Positions 26,307-34,578 of a stretch of 64,000 nt of DNA are shown here, in pieces. Under the pieces are notes generated by a model. That model did not search any database. It was not told the DNA's origin and saw only the letters and a program-made list of their open reading frames with translations. Origin of the DNA: Caballeronia calidae (GTDB taxonomy: Bacteria > Pseudomonadota > Gammaproteobacteria > Burkholderiales > Burkholderiaceae); NCBI RefSeq assembly GCF_900044055.2, contig NZ_FCOX02000015.1, forward strand, positions 97,886 to 161,885, in the 5' to 3' direction. The position numbers and the translations under genes were made by a program. The stretch's first letter is position 1, and every line of letters starts with the position of its first letter.

Positions 26307-26828
26307 GTGACTGCGCTTTTCGATAATCCAATGGGCCTGATGGGCTTCGAGTTCGTCGAATTCGCCTCGCCCATTTCGAACGTGCTCGAGCCGATGATGG
26401 AGAAACTCGGCTTCACGCTCGTCGCCAAACATCGCTCGAAGGACGTGGTGCTGTATCGTCAGGGCGACATCAATTTCATCGTCAATCGTGAACCGAACAG
26501 CCCGGCGGCGTATTTCGCCGCCGAGCATGGCCCGTCGGCGTGCGGTCTGGCATTTCGTGTGAAGGACGGTTGTAATCTCAATCCTGGCGATTTGCTGGGC
26601 ACGGGAACGCTTTCGGGACCGAAGCCGGAGCAAGCGGCATCATTGATGGAGCTGACATCGAACGGCAAACAGCCCATCACGCTTTCCAACGGCGAAGAGC
26701 GCGGCTTTTTAAATGACGGCGACAGCATTATCCTGCGAGGATATTGCCAGCGCGCGGGACAACGCCGCGTTGGATTCGGGGAGTGCCGGGGCACGGTCCT
26801 GCCAGCTCGCGGCTCTCGCGCGGCCTGA
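26307..26828 (+). CDS. In-frame chimera: 4-hydroxyphenylpyruvate dioxygenase N-part + fumarylacetoacetase C-part
   Basis: A 173-residue open frame starting with GTG after AGAGGAAATCACC. Residues 1-87 are the start of 4-hydroxyphenylpyruvate dioxygenase ([24 protein letters not shown]). From residue 88 it is the C-terminal end of fumarylacetoacetase ([39 protein letters not shown]). The junction lies near 26567. Both parent enzymes act in tyrosine/homogentisate degradation, so a deletion between their neighbouring genes would explain it. The first part lacks the iron-binding domain and the second the catalytic centre, so no activity is expected, though the fusion has kept its frame. Confidence 0.82.
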   Translation: MTALFDNPMGLMGFEFVEFASPISNVLEPMMEKLGFTLVAKHRSKDVVLYRQGDINFIVNREPNSPAAYFAAEHGPSACGLAFRVKDGCNLNPGDLLGTGTLSGPKPEQAASLMELTSNGKQPITLSNGEERGFLNDGDSIILRGYCQRAGQRRVGFGECRGTVLPARGSRAA

Positions 26829-26864
26829 TGCCGACGCCACAGTGATGAAATGGAAGGAGGCTCG

Positions 26865-27527
26865 ATGGGCAAGACCTGTAATGTGAGCGATGCCGTAGCC
26901 TCCATTCCGGAGGGGGCGACGCTGATGATTGGCGGCTTCATGGGCGTCGGTACGCCACGACGCCTGATCGACGAACTGGTACGGCAGGAACGCCGCGGGT
27001 TGACCGTCATCGCCAATGACACGGCACGACCGGGCATCGGTATTGGCCGGCTGATTTCGGCGCGACTCGTGAAGCGTCTCATCACCAGTCATATCGGCAC
27101 CAACCCCGAGACGCAGCAACAGATGCTTGCACATGAGATCGATGTCGAGCTCGTTCCTCAGGGAACGCTCGCGGAAAGAATTCGCGCCGGCGGACACGGT
27201 CTTGGAGGGGTGCTGACGCCCACCGGCGTGGGTACGGTCGTGCAGGACGGAAAGCAGACGCTCGAAATCGACGGGCGGCTATTCCTCGTGGAGCGGCCAC
27301 TGCGAGCCGACTTCGCGCTCGTCAACGCATGGCGCGCCGATCACATCGGTAATCTGACTTACGCGATGACGGCCCGCAACTTCAATCCGCTCATGGCGAT
27401 GGCCGCCGATGTCGTCATCGCCGAGTCGAAGGAGATCGTGCCGACGGGCGTCATCGCACCTGACGATGTGATGACGCCCGCCGTGATCGTGGATCGGCTG
27501 ATTGGCAGGGAGAGACTCAATGGATGA
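26865..27527 (+). CDS. 3-oxoacid CoA-transferase, subunit A
   Basis: A 220-residue alpha subunit of a family I CoA-transferase that moves CoA between acyl-CoA and a 3-oxo acid such as acetoacetate or 3-oxoadipate. The family glycine motif reads TLMIGGFMGVGTPRRLIDEL, and the typical LVPQGTLAERIRAGGHGLGG is present. The ATG at 26865 follows AAGGAGGCTCG. Its stop overlaps the start of subunit B by 8 bp. With the BKACE and acetoacetyl-CoA synthetase genes it makes three acetoacetate-type functions within 17 kb, though acetoacetate specificity is inferred. Confidence 0.92.
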   Translation: MGKTCNVSDAVASIPEGATLMIGGFMGVGTPRRLIDELVRQERRGLTVIANDTARPGIGIGRLISARLVKRLITSHIGTNPETQQQMLAHEIDVELVPQGTLAERIRAGGHGLGGVLTPTGVGTVVQDGKQTLEIDGRLFLVERPLRADFALVNAWRADHIGNLTYAMTARNFNPLMAMAADVVIAESKEIVPTGVIAPDDVMTPAVIVDRLIGRERLNG

Positions 27528-28179
27528 CAAGAAGCTGATCGCGATGCGCGTTGCACAGGAGCTGCGCCCGGGCTACCTCGTGAATCTGGGTATCGGTCTG
27601 CCGACGCTGGTCGCTGCCATGGTGCCCAAGGACGCCGATATCTTTTTTCAGTCGGAGAACGGCATCATCGGTATGCACGCCATTCCCGAGGAAGGCCTCG
27701 AAGCGGAAGACCTGACTGACGCCGGCGGGAGTCCCATCAGTGCGCTCCCAGGCGCGGCGACGTTCGATAGTGCGATGTCTTTTGGCCTGATCCGCGGTGG
27801 CCATCTCGACGTGACCGTGCTCGGCGGCCTTCAGGTCGATCAACAAGGGCGGCTTGCAAACTGGATGGTGCCCGGACACATGGTTCCGGGAATGGGAGGC
27901 GCGATGGATCTGGTCACGGGCGCTCGCCGCGTCATCGTGGCCATGACACATACGGCGAAGGGCAAGCCGAAGATCGTCGAGAACAGTACGTTGCCGCTGA
28001 CTTCCCAAAGGAGAGTGGACTTGATCGTGACCGAACTGGCGGTGATCAGGCCCTCGGAGCAAGGACTGGTCTTGCAGGAGCTCGCGCCGGGCGTTGATGT
28101 CGAAACCGTCCAGCGCGCGACGGAAGCACGTCTGATCGTCCCGGATGAAGTTTCCACGATGCGCCTCGACTCGAAATAG
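27520..28179 (+). CDS. 3-oxoacid CoA-transferase, subunit B
   Basis: A 219-residue beta subunit carrying the catalytic glutamate in FFQSENGIIGMH (E of SENG), which forms the CoA thioester during transfer. Further signatures are VNLGIGLPTLVAAMVP, GGSPISALPGAATFDS and GGAMDLVTGARRVIVAM. It is translated together with subunit A through an 8-bp overlap. The AtoDA, ScoAB and PcaIJ groups are very alike and cannot be separated here with certainty. Confidence 0.93.
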   Translation: MDDKKLIAMRVAQELRPGYLVNLGIGLPTLVAAMVPKDADIFFQSENGIIGMHAIPEEGLEAEDLTDAGGSPISALPGAATFDSAMSFGLIRGGHLDVTVLGGLQVDQQGRLANWMVPGHMVPGMGGAMDLVTGARRVIVAMTHTAKGKPKIVENSTLPLTSQRRVDLIVTELAVIRPSEQGLVLQELAPGVDVETVQRATEARLIVPDEVSTMRLDSK

Positions 28180-28192
28180 ACGACCCGCGACC

Positions 28193-28465
28193 TTACGCAA
28201 GCGTCTCGCGCAAATCGGATCGCACCGCGCCGGCTTTTCCTGCGTCAACGATCATCTGTGTAACAACGTCGAGTTGCAACGAGGTTGCCTGGTCATCGAC
28301 ACCGAAGATCCGCATCACGGAAAGACCACGCAGTGCAGCGAACACAACCGCCGCGAAGTGCTCGGGTTGGGAATGCGTCTCGGCGATTTCCGGGAAGACG
28401 GCCCAACGAAGGGCGTCGAGCTCAGCGCGCCCGAAGCGAGCGAAGATCCGCCCGTAGCCAAGTCA
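28193..28465 (-). pseudogene. TetR-type regulator, C-terminal remnant
   Basis: The minus strand reads RIFARFGRAELDALRWAVFP, then HFAAVVFAALRGLSVMRIFG and ends VRSDLRETLA before TAA at 28193-28195, which looks like the ligand-binding half of a TetR regulator. A stop codon precedes the stretch and the DNA-binding half is missing, the sequence upstream being the DUF1488-like remnant. It is probably another deletion scar. Confidence 0.6.
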
Positions 28466-28696
28466 TGCGCCGATAACCTCAAAGTGCTTTAAAGGATGCG
28501 CGAGGAGCTTTCGCACGACGATGGCGTGAATGCGGCCGACGTCCGGACATCGTCCGCATTCGGCTCGAGCCAAAAACAGGTTTCGAGGGCTGCTCGAGAG
28601 ACTACACATGTCGCCGGCTCCCCTTGCCGAAGCAGGGCGAAAGCGAGGGTGCTTTTTATCAGCCGAGACCTGTGGTTCTGGAGCGGGCAGTTTCAT
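28463..28696 (-). pseudogene. DUF1488-like small protein, broken copy
   Basis: Compared with the relative at 46666-46959, this copy reads MKLPAPEPQVSADK, then in another frame STLAFALLRQGEPATCVVSR and AALETCFWLEPNADDVRTS, then back to the first frame for GRIHAIVVRKLLAHPLKHFE and a stop at 28463. A missing base after codon 14 or so and a deletion of about 22 bases after VRT destroy the frame. The two loci share clear nucleotide identity, so they are dispersed copies of one gene. Confidence 0.65.
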
Positions 28697-28837
28697 GCGG
28701 CGTGTAAGATCGAATGAGGCAGGCGTCGGCAGGCGATACATCGCGTCCCTTTCGTTGGTAACGTAGGTGCTTTTCCCATACCTGATCATGGTGCGCCGCG
28801 GTCCTTACCGCGGCGAAGCCTGGAGGGCCGGGTAACG

Positions 28838-30181
28838 ATGCCCAGACACAATCCAGCGCTGCAACGCAGCCAGAAAGCGCCCATGACCCGGGCGAGGCGG
28901 CGCCTGCTGATCATCGGCTTGATCGCTCTGTTAGCCGCGTCCGGCTGGGTGATGACGATCGTGGTCGAACCCGCGTTCCAGCGCACCATCGTCATGACCA
29001 GCGGTGCGGACAACGGCATTTATCGCGGCTTTGCGGATCGCTATGAGCCCATCCTGAAGCGCGCGGGCATCAAACTCGATATCCGCGGTTCTTCCGGCTC
29101 GGTGGAAAATTACGAGCGGCTAAGGGACCCGAACAGCGCCTATGACGTCGGCTTCATCCAGTCGGGCACCACGAGCCCGAAAGAGACCGACAACCTGCAG
29201 ACGATAGCGGCCGTGTCATATGAACCGATCTGGGTGTTCTATCGCGGCGACACGACGGTCGACCGCCTCTCGCAACTGCGCGGCAAGAAGATTTCGATGG
29301 GCGTGCCCGGCAGTGGCCTGCTCAACGTCGCGCAATCATTGCTCGGCTATAGCGGCATCACGAGCCAGAATTCCACGCTGCTGCAAATGAATGCGCCCGC
29401 GGCTTATCAGGGGCTCGAAAGCGGGGAGATCGACGCGGCCTTCTTCATCGGCAGGCCCGATGCCGACATGCAGAAAACACTGCTGACCAGCAGTCTGAAG
29501 TTGATGAGTTTCTCGCAGGCCGATGCGCTGGTTCAGAAAATCCCGTCGCTTTCGAAAATCGTTCTACCGCGCGCATCGACGAGTGTCGCTGAAGATCTGC
29601 CGCGCACCGACGTCACGCTGCTCGCGGCGACGGCGCTGCTCGTATCGAAAGACACGATGCATCCGGCGCTCATCTATCTGCTGCTCGACGCGGCGCGCAT
29701 CGTCCACGGCCGCGAAGATTACTTCACGCAGCTCGGCACGTTTCCGAACACGCACACGGACGAATTCCCGATCTCCGACGAAAGCGTTCGCTATTTCAAA
29801 TCCGGCCAGCCGTTCCTGTACCGCAACCTGCCGTTCTGGTTCGCGAGTCTGATCGAACGACGGCTCTTGATCCTCGTGCCGTTCGCGGCGCTCCTGATCG
29901 GTTTGGTTCAGGCATTGCCGCGCCTGCTCGAGGCGCGGATGAGAAAGCGGCTCGTGGTCTGGTATCGCGAGATCAAGGCACTGGAAGATGAAGTGTGGAA
30001 CAGCAGCGAGCCGACTCGCTCTCAAATTGCGAAATGGAGCGATGAGATCGAAAACATCGACGCGAACGCGAGCCGGATACGAATTCCGTATCGTTATTTT
30101 CAGGACGTGTACGCCCTCAAGCAGGCGATTGGCGTCGTGCGGGACCGGATAGCGCATGTTGCGCAGAGAGCGAAGGGGTAG
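28838..30181 (+). CDS. TAXI-family TRAP transporter solute-binding protein, membrane-anchored
   Basis: A 447-residue protein. One N-terminal membrane helix (LLIIGLIALLAASGWVMTIV) leads into a periplasmic TAXI-type binding domain: IVMTSGADNGIYRGFADRYE, GSSGSVENYERLRDP, YDVGFIQSGTT and KISMGVPGSGLLNVAQSLL. A second helix near residue 345 (LLILVPFAALLIGLVQALPR) is followed by about 90 cytoplasmic residues. Typical TAXI proteins are about 320 residues and soluble in the periplasm, so this form, common in Burkholderiales, may sense or anchor rather than deliver. No TRAP membrane subunits are adjacent. The start has GGAGGGCCGGGTAACG before it. Confidence 0.85.
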   Translation: MPRHNPALQRSQKAPMTRARRRLLIIGLIALLAASGWVMTIVVEPAFQRTIVMTSGADNGIYRGFADRYEPILKRAGIKLDIRGSSGSVENYERLRDPNSAYDVGFIQSGTTSPKETDNLQTIAAVSYEPIWVFYRGDTTVDRLSQLRGKKISMGVPGSGLLNVAQSLLGYSGITSQNSTLLQMNAPAAYQGLESGEIDAAFFIGRPDADMQKTLLTSSLKLMSFSQADALVQKIPSLSKIVLPRASTSVAEDLPRTDVTLLAATALLVSKDTMHPALIYLLLDAARIVHGREDYFTQLGTFPNTHTDEFPISDESVRYFKSGQPFLYRNLPFWFASLIERRLLILVPFAALLIGLVQALPRLLEARMRKRLVVWYREIKALEDEVWNSSEPTRSQIAKWSDEIENIDANASRIRIPYRYFQDVYALKQAIGVVRDRIAHVAQRAKG

Positions 30182-30332
30182 CCGCGAGTCCGCGCACGCG
30201 CGATCTTTTGACGCCACGATACGACGCTGCCGAGAAGCGTCTTCAAGCGGACGGCCCGACACGTCGTTCCGGGATATCGATACGTCGATGCGGAGTCGCT
30301 TTCCGACCGATCGAGCGTGGCATCGTGAATAT

Positions 30333-30366
30333 CGATGTCCCTTCCCGTACGGGCGAAGGGACATCG
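30333..30366. terminator. Strong 12-bp inverted repeat between convergent genes
   Basis: CGATGTCCCTTC (30333-30344) and GAAGGGACATCG (30355-30366) are perfectly complementary, with a ten-base loop that contains its own palindrome CCGTACGG. It lies between the end of the TAXI gene and the end of the small peptide gene, where a two-way terminator is expected. There is no run of T on either side, so the role is inferred. Confidence 0.45.
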
Positions 30367-30388
30367 GCGATCAGAACGCAGAATCAGG

Positions 30389-30601
30389 TCAGATGATCAT
30401 CGGACCTTTTATTCGTCCTTCCCAGATTGCGTTGTTGATGTCGAAATCGTCGACGGTTCCCTTACCGGGCCCCCCATCGACGGTAACGGCGACACTGCGG
30501 CCGCCGACGATACGCCGCATTTGCGCGGGCGTGAGCGTGGCTTCGTCGCTTTGCGCGAACGGATCGTGCGGGATGTCAGCGATGACCAGGATGCGTTTCA
30601 T
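30389..30601 (-). CDS. Small protein with a double-glycine leader-like motif (70 aa)
   Basis: The ATG at 30601 has AGGAGAAACATC before it, an excellent ribosome site. Residues 23-34, LTPAQMRRIVGG, fit the double-glycine leader consensus of peptides exported by C39-peptidase ABC transporters (L -12, S/T -11, E/Q -8, L/M -7, I/V -4, GG). The remaining 36 residues are glycine-rich in the middle (VDGGPGKGTVDDFDINNAIW) and end hydrophobic. No transporter, peptidase or modifying enzyme is in reach, so it may instead be an unrelated small protein. I do not recognise the family. Confidence 0.5.
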   Translation of the reverse strand: MKRILVIADIPHDPFAQSDEATLTPAQMRRIVGGRSVAVTVDGGPGKGTVDDFDINNAIWEGRIKGPMII

Positions 30602-30937
30602 GATGTTTCTCCTGCTACACAAGTGCGAAGGGGTCTTGAGATCTGAATGAGCACGGCACATGCTCGCTTCGATTTTTGCAAGGGCCATGCCAATATCCGG
30701 AAGCGCATGCATGAATACGCCGGACCCTTGATTCCCGGGCCTGCGCGCATGTTCGGCACGCGTCCGCCCCCATCTCGACAGCCTGTGTGTTGGATGCCCG
30801 CGAACAACCAGGCACCGCTCCTGTTCGCGCGGAACATGCACAGCGCGGCGAGTGATGCCGCGCTGTGCCGCAGCCAGTGACGGAAGCATTTCCCGGCCTG
30901 CTCGGCGCGATGCGCCGGGGCTGAGATGAAATCGACG
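30602..30937. other. Non-coding gap, no gene recognised
   Basis: This stretch lies between the small peptide gene and the end of the 14-gene operon. It should hold the promoter of the small gene and the end of the operon transcript. I see no clear promoter boxes or strong hairpin. Confidence 0.4.
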
Positions 30938-32365
30938 TCAGGCTTCGAGCTGCTCCAGCACCTTGCCTTTCGTCTCGATGCCCATGAAGTGCACCGCGAC
31001 GGCCGCTACGACGGGCACCACAGCGAGCGCATAGAACGCGATGTTCATGTTCCCGCCCATCAACGTCTTGCCTACGAGCGCCGGCGCGAAGATCGCCGCG
31101 ATCTTGAGCCATGCGCCGCCGAGGCCGCATCCGAACGCGCGGATGCTCGTCGGATACAACTCGGGCGTATAGACATACGCGGTGATGAACCCGCACGCCA
31201 TGAAGCCGAGCGCGAGCGCGCAGAATGCCGCAACCACATACACCGACTGCGTGACGAACACGCCGGCACACACGAGCGACACCGCGCACAGCACGAACGA
31301 CCAGTTGATGACCGGCTTGCGCCCGATCTTGTCGACGATCAACGCACACGTAAGCGACCCGAGCACACCGAGCACGGATGCCGCGACCGCGAGATTCAGC
31401 GCGAGCTGCAAGGGCGCGTGATAGACGGTCTGGTAGATCGTCGGGAGCCACGTCGAGAGGCCGTACTGAAGCACGCCGCACGTCATCCACAGAAGTGCGA
31501 CCGCGATCGTGCGCTTGATATAAGCCGGTCCGATCAGATCGAGACGACGGCGTTTCGGATGACGGCTCGCCATCTCTTCGAACTCGGCGAGATTGCCGAG
31601 CGGCGGCAACGGTTGCTTCACGGTCGCTTCGAACGCGGCGAGGGCATTGCCTGCTTCGTTCATGCGGCCGCGTTCGCCGAGCCAGCGCGGCGACTCCGGC
31701 ACCAGCGTGCGCAGCAGAAAGAACAGCACCAGCGGAATGCCGCCGATGAAGTACATCGCTTCCCAGCCGAAGCGCGGCACGATCCACGCGCCGAGCGCAT
31801 TCGATGCGAGCAGGCCGATGGGAAACACGATCTCGTAGAGCAGCACGAAGCGGCCGCGTCCATGCGCACGCGTGATCTCGTTGATGTAGGTCGCCGCAAC
31901 GGGCAACTCGCCGCCGAGCCCGAGCCCCTGCACGATCCGCAACGCGACGAACACCGCGAACGATGGCGCGAAGCCGCACGCGATGCTCGTCAACCCGATG
32001 ATGCCCGAGCTCCACGCGATCGAACGCACGCGCCCGAAGCGTTCCGCGAGCGACGGGAACAGGAACGCGCCAATCAACTGCCCGATGGAGCCCGACGCGA
32101 TCAGAAAGCCGACCTGACCGGGCGTCAGCCCCCACTTCTGGATGAGCAGCGGCAGCGTCGCCGCGATGACGATGACATCGAAGCCATCGAAGAAGGTCGC
32201 CGCGCCGATCAGGATACGGGCACGCACCTGCATCGCGTTGGCGGGCAGACGCTCGATGCGCGCGATGATCGATCCCTTGGTGACCGCGTGAGCGGCGGTG
32301 GCCGCGTCGGCGACTGGTGTAGCGGTGCCGCCGTGTCCGGCTATCGTATTGCCCATGCTCCTCAT
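30938..32365 (-). CDS. MFS transporter, aromatic-acid/sugar porter type
   Basis: A 475-residue permease and the last gene of the oxygenase operon. The N-terminal membrane segment FDGFDVIVIAATLPLLI has the D-G-F-D pattern of aromatic-acid:proton symporters. GxLxxRxGR appears as SLAERFGRVRS, the second-half repeat as LIVDKIGRKPV, and the PESPRWL motif follows helix 6. A cytoplasmic loop of about 60 residues separates the halves. The start at 32365 follows GGGAGCAGGC. It probably imports the operon's substrate together with the divergent porin. Confidence 0.9.
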   Translation of the reverse strand: MRSMGNTIAGHGGTATPVADAATAAHAVTKGSIIARIERLPANAMQVRARILIGAATFFDGFDVIVIAATLPLLIQKWGLTPGQVGFLIASGSIGQLIGAFLFPSLAERFGRVRSIAWSSGIIGLTSIACGFAPSFAVFVALRIVQGLGLGGELPVAATYINEITRAHGRGRFVLLYEIVFPIGLLASNALGAWIVPRFGWEAMYFIGGIPLVLFFLLRTLVPESPRWLGERGRMNEAGNALAAFEATVKQPLPPLGNLAEFEEMASRHPKRRRLDLIGPAYIKRTIAVALLWMTCGVLQYGLSTWLPTIYQTVYHAPLQLALNLAVAASVLGVLGSLTCALIVDKIGRKPVINWSFVLCAVSLVCAGVFVTQSVYVVAAFCALALGFMACGFITAYVYTPELYPTSIRAFGCGLGGAWLKIAAIFAPALVGKTLMGGNMNIAFYALAVVPVVAAVAVHFMGIETKGKVLEQLEA

Positions 32366-32384
32366 GCCTGCTCCCGTCTGTATG

Positions 32385-33602
32385 TTATGCGAGTGCTTTC
32401 GCCGTATCGGCAAGCGCTGCGATGTCGACCGCGCGCCCCTGGCTCATCCATTTCTTCGCGACTTTCAGATCACGCGTTGCGTTGATCGCGATGACACCGC
32501 GCAACGCAGCGCCATCGAAGAAGAACAGCGACGCGCGACGCGCCTCCAGATCGCCGCGCACCACCGGCGTCGCGCCCGGCGGAATGTCGCCGAGAATCTG
32601 CAGGTTCACGTCGTACTGATCGGACCAGAACCACGGAATCTCCGCATAGGGCGCGCGCACGCCGAGCACCGCGCGCGCGGTGGCGATCGCCTGGTTCTGC
32701 GCGTTCGCCCACGATTCGAGACGCACACGCCGCTTCAGCCACGCATTCGGATGATTGGCGACATCGCCGCAGGCGAACACGCGCTCATCGCCGGTTGCGC
32801 CGAATTCATCGACGACGATGCCGTCGTTCACTTCGATGCCCGCGCGTTCCGCGATCGCCGTATGCGGCGTGAGACCGATGCCCGCGACGGCGAAGTCCGC
32901 GTCGAGCGTCGTGCCGTCCGCGAGTTGCGCGCGCACGCCGTTGCCGAAATCTTCGAGCGAAACGAGCGATGCTTCGAGACGCACATCGACACCGTTATCG
33001 CGGTGAAGCTTCAGCAGAAAGCCGGACACGCTCTCGGGCACCGAACGACCGCACAGACGCGGCGCGCCTTCGATCACCGTTACGTCGACGCCGAGCTTCT
33101 TCGCGGTCGCCGCGACTTCGAGGCCGATCCATCCGCCACCGATCACGAGCAGCCGCCTGCTATGGCTTTCACGAAGGCGCTTGCCGATGTGAACCGCATC
33201 GTCGAGCGTGCGCAGGTAAGCGAGATGCGAGGTCTTCACCATCGCGTCCGGCAGACGCCGTGCGGCACCGCCCGTCGCGATGACGAGCCGGTCATACTGC
33301 ACTTCGCGGCCGCTCACGGTACGCACGATCCGCGCTTCGCGATCGATCGATGCCGCGCATTCCGGCTGCCACGCTTCGACATTCAGTTCGGCGAACGCAT
33401 CGTGATCGACGAGACGCACGGTATCGATATCCGCTTCGCCCGCGAGCACGGCCTTCGACAGAGGCGGGCGCTCATAAGGGAGATGGATCTCATCGGCGAT
33501 CATCACGAGCCGCCCGTCGAAGCCTTCCTTGCGCAAGGTCTTGACGATCCATCCGGCAGCCTGTCCGCCGCCGATCACCACGACTGTTTGAACATCAGCC
33601 AT
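32385..33602 (-). CDS. Ferredoxin reductase (FAD/NAD, ring-hydroxylating oxygenase type)
   Basis: A 405-residue flavoprotein passing electrons from NADH to a Rieske ferredoxin. The FAD-binding GGGQAAG is at 11-17, PYERPPLSK is the family mark after the first domain, NAD binding is GGGWIG at 155-160, and FACGDVANHPN is the second flavin contact. The C-terminal domain (SDQYDVNLQILG) is typical of putidaredoxin/BphA4-type reductases. Its start overlaps the end of the extradiol dioxygenase gene by 8 bp. It supplies electrons to the ferredoxin encoded first in this operon. Confidence 0.92.
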   Translation of the reverse strand: MADVQTVVVIGGGQAAGWIVKTLRKEGFDGRLVMIADEIHLPYERPPLSKAVLAGEADIDTVRLVDHDAFAELNVEAWQPECAASIDREARIVRTVSGREVQYDRLVIATGGAARRLPDAMVKTSHLAYLRTLDDAVHIGKRLRESHSRRLLVIGGGWIGLEVAATAKKLGVDVTVIEGAPRLCGRSVPESVSGFLLKLHRDNGVDVRLEASLVSLEDFGNGVRAQLADGTTLDADFAVAGIGLTPHTAIAERAGIEVNDGIVVDEFGATGDERVFACGDVANHPNAWLKRRVRLESWANAQNQAIATARAVLGVRAPYAEIPWFWSDQYDVNLQILGDIPPGATPVVRGDLEARRASLFFFDGAALRGVIAINATRDLKVAKKWMSQGRAVDIAALADTAKALA

Positions 33603-34563
33603 TTTTCCGCTCCGTCATGAACTTGCCTTCCGGCGCTTTCGCGTCTTTCTGGCGGCGCGTGTTGCCATCGAGACCGCCATCGACGGCCCATTCGGCGAAC
33701 ACGGTCGGACCCGGTTCGAATTCGCGCGGCTGCCACTCGGGCGTGAGCACGTCTTCATCGGCGTAATACTCGATAAGGCCGCCCGCCGGATTCCTGAAGT
33801 ACCAGAAGTACGCCGACGAAACGGGATGGCGTCCCGGTCCGAGTTGCGTGGTCCAGCCGCATCGGCTGATGTGCAGACCGCCGCCGAATACTTCGTGGAT
33901 ATCGCGCACGGTGAACGCGACGTGATTCAATCCGCGCTTGCCATCGGGCAGTTGCAGGAGAAACAGATCGTGATGCCCGCCGTGCGGCGCGCAGCGCATG
34001 AACGCGCCGCGTCCCGGATAGCGGTCCGAGGTCTCGAAGCCGAGCAGCTCGTGATAGAACTTCTCCTGCTCCGCGACGCAGTTCGTGAAGAAAACGACAT
34101 GGCCCACCTCCACCGGCTCCGCGCGTTCATAGACCGGGCTCGGCGTATCGACGCGCAAGGTCTGCCCCCACACGTTCGAAGGCGATCCCTTCACATCGAT
34201 GTCGCGCTTCTTCGTCACTTCGACACGAATCGCCATGCCGTTCGGATCGATGCAGCCGACTGCTTCATCGGTTTCGTAATGGCCGGGCTGGCCCGCGAAG
34301 CGTCCGCGCAACTCATCGAGTTCGGCGCGTGTCGCGACAGCCCATGTCACTTCGCGCAACGTCGGACCGCCTTCGAAGGCGGGCGGCAGCGCCGGATCGC
34401 TCGCGAGCGCGAGCAGCACTTCGCAGCCGTTGAGTGTTTCGAAACGCGCGCGCGTCTCGTCGTGCGCGACTTCCTTCAGACCCCAGTCGGCGAAAAATCG
34501 CCGGCAGGTGTCCAGGTCCGTCACGCCATAGGTGATTCGTTCAATACCGAGAATCGTCATCAC
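33595..34563 (-). CDS. Extradiol (catechol 2,3-type) dioxygenase, two-domain VOC
   Basis: A 322-residue ring-cleavage enzyme. The N-terminal VOC domain is ILGIERITYGVTDLDTCRRF, the catalytic domain starts near 150, and the likely Fe(II) ligands are H155 (VGHVVFF), H214 (LNHVAFT) and E265 (GLIEYYAD). The PGRGAFMRCAPHGGHHD stretch between them is conserved in cleavage enzymes for substituted catechols. In the operon it would act on the diol made by the Rieske oxygenase and an SDR. Either of two adjacent ATG codons can be the start. Confidence 0.88.
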   Translation of the reverse strand: MMTILGIERITYGVTDLDTCRRFFADWGLKEVAHDETRARFETLNGCEVLLALASDPALPPAFEGGPTLREVTWAVATRAELDELRGRFAGQPGHYETDEAVGCIDPNGMAIRVEVTKKRDIDVKGSPSNVWGQTLRVDTPSPVYERAEPVEVGHVVFFTNCVAEQEKFYHELLGFETSDRYPGRGAFMRCAPHGGHHDLFLLQLPDGKRGLNHVAFTVRDIHEVFGGGLHISRCGWTTQLGPGRHPVSSAYFWYFRNPAGGLIEYYADEDVLTPEWQPREFEPGPTVFAEWAVDGGLDGNTRRQKDAKAPEGKFMTERKNG

Positions 34564-34578
34564 TGCCTCGTCTTTAGC

